A stretch of DNA of 9,702 bases from Clostridiales bacterium (GTDB taxonomy: Bacteria > Bacillota > Clostridia > Oscillospirales > Oscillospiraceae). Shown here piece by piece: positions 1 through 5,697 of the stretch (position 1 is the stretch's first letter; each line of letters opens with the position of its first letter). The translations under genes and the position numbers were made by a program. The DNA lies in contig VSNB01000116.1 of the NCBI GenBank assembly GCA_009774055.1, positions 1 through 9,702 of the forward strand, read 5' to 3'. The notes below the pieces were generated by a model. It saw nothing but the letters and a program-made list of their open reading frames with translations. It was not told the origin of the DNA and did not search any database.

Positions 1-201
1 AAAAAGCCAGAGCGGGACGAAAGAGAAAAAGAGACAGACCCGAAGATGGAACCGCCTGGCCAGGCGGTAGGCGCATTTAGCGGTGTCGATCGAGTGGATA
101 TACAGGGAGTTCTCCCCGCCGTGGTGGGGGCAGTCCTTCAGCTGTAAAAACAGCGGGTGGCTGATAATGTCCCTGGTCATTTCCTGAAAATTCTGGCCCA
201 A
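1..201 (-). CDS. HD-domain phosphohydrolase-like protein, N-terminus only (cut by contig end)
   Basis: The minus-strand frame from 201 reads MGQNFQEMTRDIISHPLF, then LKDCPHHGG, then an HS(I)DTAKCAYRLARRFHLRV stretch. This matches the N-terminal part of small Clostridial HD-superfamily proteins, in which an HHG and an HS motif precede the metal-binding LHD motif. Those family members are predicted metal-dependent phosphohydrolases; the substrate cannot be told here. I prefer TTG at 201 as start because GGGAGGGA (215-208) lies 6 nt upstream, and an in-frame TGA at 219-217 closes the frame. The ATG at 180 has a poorer site and would lose seven residues. The last 12 or so codons (bases 1-37) turn into a hydrophobic string unlike the family. 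I think they are adapter sequence, so the trustworthy part is about 38-201. The gene has its own promoter and is separated by 125 bp from the preceding SGNH/CE4 gene, so it is probably not strictly part of that operon. Confidence 0.72.
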   Translation of the reverse strand, partial: MGQNFQEMTRDIISHPLFLQLKDCPHHGGENSLYIHSIDTAKCAYRLARRFHLRVCLFFSFVPLWLF

Positions 202-207
202 AGGAAA

Positions 208-215
208 TCCCTCCC
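208..215 (-). promoter_or_regulatory. Ribosome binding site deciding the TTG start of the HD-domain gene
   Basis: Minus-strand GGGAGGGA lies 6 nt before TTG at 201. The nearest ATG (180) has only a weak AGGA-like upstream sequence. This favours TTG initiation. Confidence 0.6.
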
Positions 216-244
216 GTCATAACCCGGCATAATTTCATGTGTTT

Positions 245-274
245 ATTATAGGACATCAAACGCGTCAAATGCAA
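245..274 (-). promoter_or_regulatory. Sigma-A-type promoter for the HD-domain gene
   Basis: On the minus strand, TTGCAT (274-269) is separated by 18 nt from a perfect TATAAT (250-245). Transcription would start near 238, giving a leader of about 37 nt before the TTG start at 201. A second TTGACG hexamer lies closer but only 12 nt from the -10, which is too short. The AT-rich island contrasts with the GC-rich surroundings. The promoter suggests the HD-domain gene can be expressed independently of the upstream acylation cassette. Confidence 0.7.
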
Positions 275-316
275 GGGAAAAGTCTGGATGGATTTCTTAA
301 GATTTCCTTATCGGGC

Positions 317-339
317 GGCGGGACGGTTATCCGTCCGCC
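317..339 (-). other. Small hairpin across the stop codon of the SGNH/CE4 gene
   Basis: GGACGG and CCGTCC flank a TTAT loop (327-330) that contains the TAA stop on the minus strand. Three more base pairs form beyond a bulged G at 320. There is no following T-run in either direction, so I do not call it a terminator. It could be a weak terminator or a 3' stabilising hairpin. Confidence 0.35.
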
Positions 340-2159
340 ATCCGGAGCAGCTCCTCCACCGTCGTCCGCTCCGTGACATTCCGCCGGCAAAGGGCGTACA
401 GGCTCTGGGGCAGTCCCTGAACCAGGACGTTCCGGCTGTCCTCGTCAATGGAAACCGTAACCGGAATGCCCGACTGGTGGACCAAGACCTCCGCCGCCGG
501 ACTGAAATACCCGCCGGGATAGGCCAGGGCGCAGAACCCCTCCCCCAGCTCCTGCCGCCTGACATCGTCATAATAGGCCAGGTCCTCCCGGACAGCTTCG
601 GCCCATGCCTCCTCGTCCTCCCCTTCCAGTGGGAGGATGGAGCTCCGGACCCGGTCCCCCGTCTCATAGGGGGCCCACTGGTGCAGGTCGTAGGTGTGGG
701 ACTGCAGGTCGATGACGCCGGCCATTTCCCGGGCCTGGTCCCAGCTGAAATGGGGGGTGATGGGGAACTCCGTATCCTTGTAGTACTCCGTATGGCCGAT
801 GGAGGAACCGATGGCGAACACCGTGGCCTTCATGCCGTACTGCTGCAGAATGGGAAAAGCAATTTCATAATTGCTGAGATACCCGTCGTCTATGGTGATG
901 CACACCGGGTTGGCCGGCAGGGGCGCGCCGCGGTAGACGTAATCCACCATTTCCTGGAAGCTGACGGCGCAGTAACCCGCCTGGCTGAGGGCCTCCATGT
1001 GGGCCGCGAAGGTTTCGGGGGAAACCTCCGTATCCTGGGCAGGCTCCTCGGTGAAGTGGTGGTACATGAGGATGGGCGTCTCCACGGAGTAGGCGCTCAC
1101 TGGCAGACGGGGCGGATAAGCGAAGAGCTCGTCCAGCCATTCCTGGCAGTTTTCTTCCGTCACGTACATGCCGAACCGCTCCGGCCGGTAGACCGTTTCG
1201 TCGCCGAAAATCTCCGCCAGCGCCATGTCGCCGGTAGTGGTGCGGAAGTGGGTGGCATCGTAGAAGTACCGCGTATCATAGGTCACAGGGGTGCAGCTGA
1301 AATCCCAGTAGTCCACCTCCCGGGCCAGGGCAGTCTTGTAGGACCGGAGGGTTTCCTCCGTGTAAAGGGACCACTGGGCCTCACTGACCGGGGAACAGAT
1401 CACCATCAGCTCCACCCCCCTCTCCTCGCACATGTCTCGGATTTCCGCCACCGATTGGACGCACGCCTCAATGTAAGGCAGCCCGTCCGGGTCCGGCTCC
1501 ATATAGAAGCTGCCGGGGTTGGCGGCGGCATAGACCTCCGGGTCCCCCACCTTCTCCACGTTCCTCAGCCGCTTGTCGTAGCACCCGCTGGGCACGTCGA
1601 ACACGTCGAACACCTGGGGCAGCTCCGTATCCGCCAGCCGGGCGGCGGCCTTGTCGATGGCGTACCGGGGGTTCCCCAGGGCGTAGCGGAGATAGAACAG
1701 GGCCGGGTTCTCCCCGCTGGCCAAACAGTGCATCCGGTCGTTGAGGGTGTCCTCCTGGCTGTCGTAGACGTTGGCCTCGTTGATGCCCAGGTTCACCACC
1801 AGGCGTTTCACCTCGCAGCGTTCCAGCACATAGGCCGCCAGGTCCCGATAGTCCCTGGTATCGCTGCCGTAGACGAAAAGGTTATACCAGCTTCCCTCCA
1901 CGTATTTTTCCATGGTCCTTGCCTCCAGGGAGGCGGCGGAGGAAGAGCCGATGATATAGGAGTCATACGCCCCATGGTTCTCCTCCAGCCAGGCGATCTT
2001 GGCCGTCCGGGGGTTGTTGGTTTCGTTGTAGCTGTACCAATCGAAAAGGGGGTCGCCGAATACGCCGAAGGGATCGATCAGAATATTGGCCCCGGCGCAG
2101 AGGGCCAGCGCCAGCGCCACGGCCCCGGCCAGCATCATAAGCCATTTTTTCGCGGACAT
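327..2159 (-). CDS. Membrane-anchored SGNH (DltD/AlgX-like) – CE4 polysaccharide deacetylase fusion
   Basis: The protein has 610 residues. A hydrophobic N-terminal helix (about residues 6-26, after MSAKKW) is a likely uncleaved anchor that places the rest outside the cell. Residues ~27-320 form an SGNH-like domain: ILIDPFGVFG, NNPRTAKI, a nucleophile block YIIGSSSAAS (Ser 72-74 candidates) and a C-terminal DATHF with Asp301 and His304, the usual Asp-x-x-His pair. Residues ~355-605 form a CE4 (NodB-type) deacetylase of the PgaB/IcaB style: PILMYHHF (362-369), TIDDGY (422-427, metal/base Asp424-425), SHTYDLH (487-493, metal His488 and His493) and YPGG (547-550). All key residues of both halves are present. 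Known roles of the families are transfer or removal of O-acyl groups and N-deacetylation of surface glycans; the actual polymer is unknown. The start sits 8 nt after the MBOAT stop, and its AGGAGG site overlaps that stop (TAGGAGG), implying translational coupling. An alternative reading is a deacetylase with a non-catalytic SGNH glycan-binding half. Confidence 0.9.
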   Translation of the reverse strand: MSAKKWLMMLAGAVALALALCAGANILIDPFGVFGDPLFDWYSYNETNNPRTAKIAWLEENHGAYDSYIIGSSSAASLEARTMEKYVEGSWYNLFVYGSDTRDYRDLAAYVLERCEVKRLVVNLGINEANVYDSQEDTLNDRMHCLASGENPALFYLRYALGNPRYAIDKAAARLADTELPQVFDVFDVPSGCYDKRLRNVEKVGDPEVYAAANPGSFYMEPDPDGLPYIEACVQSVAEIRDMCEERGVELMVICSPVSEAQWSLYTEETLRSYKTALAREVDYWDFSCTPVTYDTRYFYDATHFRTTTGDMALAEIFGDETVYRPERFGMYVTEENCQEWLDELFAYPPRLPVSAYSVETPILMYHHFTEEPAQDTEVSPETFAAHMEALSQAGYCAVSFQEMVDYVYRGAPLPANPVCITIDDGYLSNYEIAFPILQQYGMKATVFAIGSSIGHTEYYKDTEFPITPHFSWDQAREMAGVIDLQSHTYDLHQWAPYETGDRVRSSILPLEGEDEEAWAEAVREDLAYYDDVRRQELGEGFCALAYPGGYFSPAAEVLVHQSGIPVTVSIDEDSRNVLVQGLPQSLYALCRRNVTERTTVEELLRMADG

Positions 2160-2163
2160 AGGC

Positions 2164-2169
2164 CCTCCT
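2164..2169 (-). promoter_or_regulatory. Ribosome binding site overlapping the MBOAT stop codon
   Basis: Minus-strand AGGAGG overlaps the TAG stop of the MBOAT gene and lies 4 nt before the ATG at 2159. This arrangement indicates coupled translation of the acyltransferase and the SGNH/CE4 protein. Confidence 0.65.
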
Positions 2170-3751
2170 AAACATTTTCGTAGACGTACATGATGGCAGT
2201 ATAGTCCGTGTTCAGATACACGAAGGCCGTCAGCAGCAGCGCCGCGCCAAAGAGCAGCGCGAACTGCACCCAGGCGGGCCGCTGATCCAGCCGCTCCCGC
2301 AGGGGCACGCCCTTTTCCAGCAGCAGCTCTACCGCCAGCAGCGTCCCCCCCGCCAGGCCCAGCCGCAGCCAGTCAGTCCCCGTCAGGCCGAAGGACAGGA
2401 ACGTCTCCGCCCCCAGGGACCCCCAGCCGAAGTGGAACACCGTCCTTTTGAGCATCCGCAGGGCCTGCATCAGGCTGTCCGCCCGGGAAAAATACCGGCC
2501 AACCACCACCAGGCCGCAGGTCCGCAGGGACTGGAACACCCGGAAGGGCAGGTTCTCCCCGTCCAGGTCCAGCCGCTGGTTCACCTTGAGGAACCAGGGC
2601 GCAAAAATCATGGCAAGGCTCATAAGCCCGCCGTTCCACAGGCCGTAGGCGATGTTGCTCATCCCGGGCCCCTGCCAGAGGCCCACCATGAGGAACACTA
2701 CCACCGTGGACAGGCAGGGGGCCGCCAGCTTCCCCGCCTGGGGGCCGAACCGGGTCCGAAGCCGCTTGCCCAGCCGGCTCATGGGGCCCGACAGGGCCAG
2801 GGGATAGAAAAGGTAGTCCTTCATCCACTCCCCCAGGGACATGTGCCACCGCCGCCAGAATTCGTCCATACTCCGAGCGAAGTAGGGCCGATGGAAGTTC
2901 TCCGCCATGTCCACCCCAAAGAGGGCCGAGGCACCCCGGACCAGATCCGTCCCGCCGGAGAAATCGGCGTACAGCTGTACGCAGTACAGCGCGGAGCCCA
3001 GCAGGAGGGACGCGCCCTGGTACTGGGTGAAGTTGTCGAACAGCTCCGCCACCGCTTCCGCCAGGGGATCGGCCAGGAATGCCTTTTTCAGCACGCCCCA
3101 GATCATCAGCTGGATGGCCCGCTTGATCTTCACCGGATCAGGATCGTTCCCCCGGAGGAGCTGGGGCTGGAGCTTGTCATAGCGATTGATAGGCCCTTGG
3201 ATCATCTGGGGGAACCAGCAGGCGAAGAGGGCGTACTTCAAAAAATTCCCCTCAGGCTTCACCCGCCCACGGTATACGTCGATAAGATAGCCGGAGGTCT
3301 GGAAAATATAGAAGGATATCCCCAGGGGCAGCAGCAGGCCCAGCGGCCGGAATGCCTGGGAAACGCCGAAAAGGCCGAGGAGGCGGTTTGCCGTCCCCAG
3401 CCAGGAATCCAGATATTTGAAGAGGGCCAGGGTGGCAAAATTCAAGACCAGGGCACCGGCCAGCACCATCCGCCGCCGGCGCTTGCCCCGCTTTTTGACG
3501 GCGGAGCGGTCCTCGGGCCACTTGTCCAGCTCCTCCCGCTCCCGGCGGCGGAGGACCTCCATGCCGCGGGCGGCGGCGAAGGTCAGCGTGATGGTTGCCA
3601 GCAGGTATGCTCCCGCCCGGACGCTATAGGCCAGATAGAAGAACGCGCTGGCGGCCAGGAGGACCAGCCAGCGGTGTTTTTTAGGCAACAGATAGTAGGC
3701 CCCGGCGGCCAGGGCCAGAAACAGCAGAAAGCCTGCGCCGTTGATGGACAT
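2168..3751 (-). CDS. MBOAT-family membrane O-acyltransferase (DltB/AlgI-like), second His replaced by Gln
   Basis: This 527-residue polytopic membrane protein has many hydrophobic segments and a basic cytoplasmic loop (about residues 66-95). Family landmarks in order are PLGISFYIFQTSGYLIDVYRG (142-162), WFPQMIQGPINRY (179-191), YADFSGGTDLV (261-271), NFHRPYF, EFWRRWHMSLGEWMKDYLFYPL (297-318, conserved His303) and GLWQGP (357-362). DltB/AlgI-type enzymes take an activated acyl group on the cytoplasmic side and move it through a tunnel for transfer to an extracellular polymer. The second family-invariant histidine, normally in GxWHG, is Gln360 here (codon CAG, 2674-2672). The rest of that block (NIAYGLWNGG) is intact. 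The ATG at 3751 is preceded by GGAGGA 9 nt upstream. The carrier-protein gene lies 125 bp upstream and the SGNH/CE4 gene 8 bp downstream. The acyl group and acceptor are unknown; with Gln360 the protein might be altered or inactive in transfer. Confidence 0.93.
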   Translation of the reverse strand: MSINGAGFLLFLALAAGAYYLLPKKHRWLVLLAASAFFYLAYSVRAGAYLLATITLTFAAARGMEVLRRREREELDKWPEDRSAVKKRGKRRRRMVLAGALVLNFATLALFKYLDSWLGTANRLLGLFGVSQAFRPLGLLLPLGISFYIFQTSGYLIDVYRGRVKPEGNFLKYALFACWFPQMIQGPINRYDKLQPQLLRGNDPDPVKIKRAIQLMIWGVLKKAFLADPLAEAVAELFDNFTQYQGASLLLGSALYCVQLYADFSGGTDLVRGASALFGVDMAENFHRPYFARSMDEFWRRWHMSLGEWMKDYLFYPLALSGPMSRLGKRLRTRFGPQAGKLAAPCLSTVVVFLMVGLWQGPGMSNIAYGLWNGGLMSLAMIFAPWFLKVNQRLDLDGENLPFRVFQSLRTCGLVVVGRYFSRADSLMQALRMLKRTVFHFGWGSLGAETFLSFGLTGTDWLRLGLAGGTLLAVELLLEKGVPLRERLDQRPAWVQFALLFGAALLLTAFVYLNTDYTAIMYVYENV

Positions 3752-3819
3752 AGTACACGGTCCTCCGTTTGCGTACCCCGCTCTCGCTACCGTGGGGCAA
3801 TTTCAGATAAAATCGCTGC

Positions 3820-3842
3820 AAAGAACGGGGCAAAGGTTCTTT
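3820..3842. other. Hairpin in the ACP–MBOAT gap (possible attenuator)
   Basis: AAAGAAC (3820-3826) and GTTCTTT (3836-3842) are perfect 7-bp arms around a 9-nt loop. On the plus strand the right arm runs into five Ts. On the operon (minus) strand the right arm ends GTTCTTT, then a GC-rich stretch. It may partly separate expression of the carrier protein from the two membrane genes, or be a weak terminator. The rest of the 3752-3876 gap shows only a poor promoter-like match (TTGCCC ... TTTTAT). Confidence 0.3.
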
Positions 3843-3876
3843 TTGGCGCTTTCTTCATGGCAGGCGGCCCGAAAGA

Positions 3877-4104
3877 TTATTCGTCCGACAGCCGCTGGAC
3901 CAGGGCGTAAATAGCCTGGGCAGAATTGAAGTTTTCCGGCACCAGGTCCTCCGCACCGATGGAGATATCGAATGCCTCGTTCAGCTCGCCCACCAGCATG
4001 ACGATATTCAGGGAATCCAGAATGCCGTCGTCAATGAGGCGCTCCTGTCCCTCGAAATCGATGCCGGGACAGGTTTCCGTCAGAATGTTCATAAGCTCTT
4101 CCAT
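3877..4104 (-). CDS. Acyl carrier protein, DltC-like
   Basis: This is a 75-residue acidic protein with a single-domain carrier fold pattern. The phosphopantetheine site is DGILDSLNIV (residues 26-35), with Ser31 as the attachment serine. Charged helices follow (LVGELNEAFDISI, then EDLVPENFNSAQAIYALV). The DGILDS motif and the ENF-N-A segment resemble DltC and related stand-alone carriers more than the fatty-acid AcpP, which usually has DSLDxVE. Its role would be to carry an activated acyl group, as a thioester on the 4'-phosphopantetheine arm added by a phosphopantetheinyl transferase, to the neighbouring MBOAT acyltransferase. Its ATG at 4104 has AAGGAGAA 6 nt upstream. It starts 38 bp after recR without a visible promoter, so it is probably co-transcribed from the rpe-recR side. 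No adenylating ligase gene is adjacent. Confidence 0.88.
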   Translation of the reverse strand: MEELMNILTETCPGIDFEGQERLIDDGILDSLNIVMLVGELNEAFDISIGAEDLVPENFNSAQAIYALVQRLSDE

Positions 4105-4142
4105 GGGATGTTCTCCTTCTTGTTTTTTAATCCGTGCGGGCC

Positions 4143-4742
4143 TTACAGCTCCCGCCGGCCCTCCAGGGCCCGCATCAGGGTGGCGTCGTCGGCAAATTCC
4201 AGATGCCCCCCCACGGGGATGCCGTAGGCCAGCCGGGTGACCCGCACGTCAAAGGGCTTGAGCAGCCGGGCGATATACATAGCGGTTGCCTCCCCCTCGG
4301 TGTCGGGGTTGGTGGCCATGATGACCTCCCCCACGTCCCCCTTGGCTACCCGGTCCACCAGGGACTTGATCTGGAGATCGTCGGGTCCCACGTGGTTCAT
4401 GGGGGAAATGACTCCGTGGAGCACATGGTAGCCGCCGCCGTACTCCCTGGCCCGCTCGATGGCCGCCACGTCCCGGGGGTCCGCCACCACGCAGATGGTA
4501 GCCATGTCCCGCTTGGGGGAGGCGCAGATGGGGCACAGGCCCCCGGCGGTGAGGTTCTGGCACACCGGGCAGCAGGTGACGCTGCGCTTGGCCTCCAGGA
4601 TGGCGTCGGCGAACTCCGCCGCCTCCCCGTCCGTCAGTCCCAGCACATGGAAGGCCAGCCGCTGGGCGGACTTGCCGCCGATGCCCGGCAGGCGGGCGAA
4701 CTGCTCCACCAGCCGCTCCAGGGGCGCGGGAAAGTATTCCAT
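4143..4742 (-). CDS. recR: Recombination mediator protein RecR
   Basis: This 199-residue protein is full length for RecR. Order of domains: helix-hairpin-helix LPGIGGKSAQRLAF (18-31); a C4 zinc finger with Cys58, Cys61, Cys70 and Cys73; a Toprim domain with ICVVADPRDVAAIE (83-96) and MATNPDTEGEATAMYIA (142-158); and the C-terminal TRLAYGIPVGGHLEF (169-183). RecR works with RecO/RecF in the cytoplasm, loading RecA onto SSB-coated gaps during DNA repair. AGGAGA lies 8 nt before the ATG at 4742. It follows rpe by 43 bp. In many Firmicutes recR sits behind dnaX and the YbaB/EbfC gene; neither is present here, so the gene is in a rearranged context. All expected residues are visible. Confidence 0.98.
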   Translation of the reverse strand: MEYFPAPLERLVEQFARLPGIGGKSAQRLAFHVLGLTDGEAAEFADAILEAKRSVTCCPVCQNLTAGGLCPICASPKRDMATICVVADPRDVAAIERAREYGGGYHVLHGVISPMNHVGPDDLQIKSLVDRVAKGDVGEVIMATNPDTEGEATAMYIARLLKPFDVRVTRLAYGIPVGGHLEFADDATLMRALEGRREL

Positions 4743-4785
4743 AGCAGCACTCTCCTATTGCAAAAATTTTCCGCCGCCTCAGCGC

Positions 4786-5439
4786 CTATTTCGCATCTCC
4801 CCGCAATTCCCGAATCCTGGCGGGGATGTCCTGGGCTTTGTACACCGCGCTGCCCGCCACCAGGACGCTGGCCCCGTTGGCGATGACCGTCATGCAGGTG
4901 ACGGGGTCCACGCCGCCGTCCACCTCCAGCTCACAGTCCAGCCCCCGCTCGTCGATCCACTGCCGCAGCCGCCGGAGCTTGGGCATCATGTCCTCCATGA
5001 ACTTCTGCCCGCCGAAGCCCGGCTCCACGGTCATAACCAGCGCCATGGAGCATTTATCCAGGAAGGGCAGCGCCGCCTCCGCCGGGGTCCCGGGCTTGAG
5101 GACCACTCCGGCCCGCTTCCCCTGGGCGCGGATGAGGTCCAGGGCTCTGCCGGTGTTCTCCTCGCTGTCGGCCTCCACGTGGACGGTGACGATGTCCGCG
5201 CCGGCCTGACAGAACTGCTCCACATACCGCACCGGACGGTCAATCATCAGGTGGACGTCCAGGATCATGTCCGTGGCCTTCCGGATGGACTGGACCACCG
5301 GGATGCCAATGGTGATGTTGGGGACAAAGACGCCGTCCATTACGTCTACATGGAGATAATCCGCCGAATGGACCTTCCGGATGTCCCGCTCTAAATTTGC
5401 AAAATCGGCAGAGAGGATCGAGGGAGCAATTTTAATCAT
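4786..5439 (-). CDS. rpe: Ribulose-phosphate 3-epimerase
   Basis: This 217-residue TIM-barrel enzyme interconverts ribulose 5-phosphate and xylulose 5-phosphate in the pentose phosphate pathway, using a divalent metal. Signatures are APSILSADF (5-13), HVDVMDGVFVPN (30-41, with catalytic/metal His30 and Asp32), DVHLMI (61-66, His63), TVEPGFGGQKF (137-147, flexible phosphate-covering loop) and EVDGGV (172-177, catalytic Asp174). I chose ATG at 5439, giving MIKIAPS, because this is the family's normal N-terminus and AAGGAAGG lies 10 nt upstream. The frame remains open for another 65 codons upstream, but that extension is Pro/Gly-rich, not family-like, and lies in the intergenic gap. It is followed by recR after 43 bp and probably shares its mRNA. 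Many Firmicutes have rpe next to rsgA; that is not seen here. Confidence 0.98.
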   Translation of the reverse strand: MIKIAPSILSADFANLERDIRKVHSADYLHVDVMDGVFVPNITIGIPVVQSIRKATDMILDVHLMIDRPVRYVEQFCQAGADIVTVHVEADSEENTGRALDLIRAQGKRAGVVLKPGTPAEAALPFLDKCSMALVMTVEPGFGGQKFMEDMMPKLRRLRQWIDERGLDCELEVDGGVDPVTCMTVIANGASVLVAGSAVYKAQDIPARIRELRGDAK

Positions 5440-5697
5440 GTCTGCACTACCTTCCTTCGTTTTTCCAGGCGAAACCGGGAGGGACCAGCCATGGGCAGAA
5501 AAAGGGACAAAGCACCCCGGCGGGGGATCCTTCATAGGATACCGTAAGCGGCAAGGGCGTCCCGGCGGGGCGAAGAACAATCCTTTCCCACGCGCCTGCC
5601 CTCCCGCCTGCGCCGGCGGCGCGCCGCATGACATAGATGTACCTGGGTCCCCTGCCGGACGGCGTTCCGTCCGGCAGGGGATCGTCCCTGCGCGGGA
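5440..5697. other. 258-bp ileS–rpe intergenic gap
   Basis: The gap holds the strong hairpin at 5648-5681 and a GC-rich stretch, then a few short self-complementary runs such as GGATCC...GGATACC near 5526-5544. I see no convincing promoter for rpe and no coding sequence that resembles a protein family. A promoter with poor consensus probably lies here if the ileS hairpin stops transcription. Confidence 0.5.
5648..5681 (-). terminator. Strong perfect hairpin after ileS (terminator-like, no U-tract)
   Basis: A 15-bp perfect inverted repeat (TCCCCTGCCGGACGG / CCGTCCGGCAGGGGA on the minus strand) with a 4-nt AACG loop begins 17 bp after the ileS stop. The position suits a transcription terminator. 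However, the sequence after the stem (ACCCAGGTAC) has no T-run, so it could instead be a 3'-end-stabilising stem or a Rho-independent terminator of non-canonical type. Confidence 0.5.

Noticed and set aside
288..2171. Very long open frame on the plus strand opposite the SGNH/CE4 gene
   Set aside because: It lies antisense to a protein with two clear catalytic domains. Its translation has no family features and the composition of a GC-rich shadow frame.
3787..3858. 23-codon peptide (MKKAPKRTF...) in the ACP–MBOAT gap, considered as a DltX-like small protein
   Set aside because: It lacks a ribosome binding site, has no membrane helix and does not resemble DltX, which carries a C-terminal aromatic motif.
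2432..3910. Long plus-strand open frame opposite the MBOAT gene
   Set aside because: It is the antisense of a clear membrane protein. The translation is low-similarity, Pro/Gly/His-rich, with no ribosome binding site of note.
4136..4174. GCGGGCC/GGCCCGC inverted repeat across the recR stop, considered as terminator
   Set aside because: Arms are only 7 bp with a 24-nt loop and no T-run; more likely chance in GC-rich sequence.
5440..5634. 65-codon N-terminal extension of rpe
   Set aside because: It is Pro/Gly/Arg-rich, not part of the epimerase fold and occupies the intergenic gap. The internal ATG at 5439 gives the family N-terminus.
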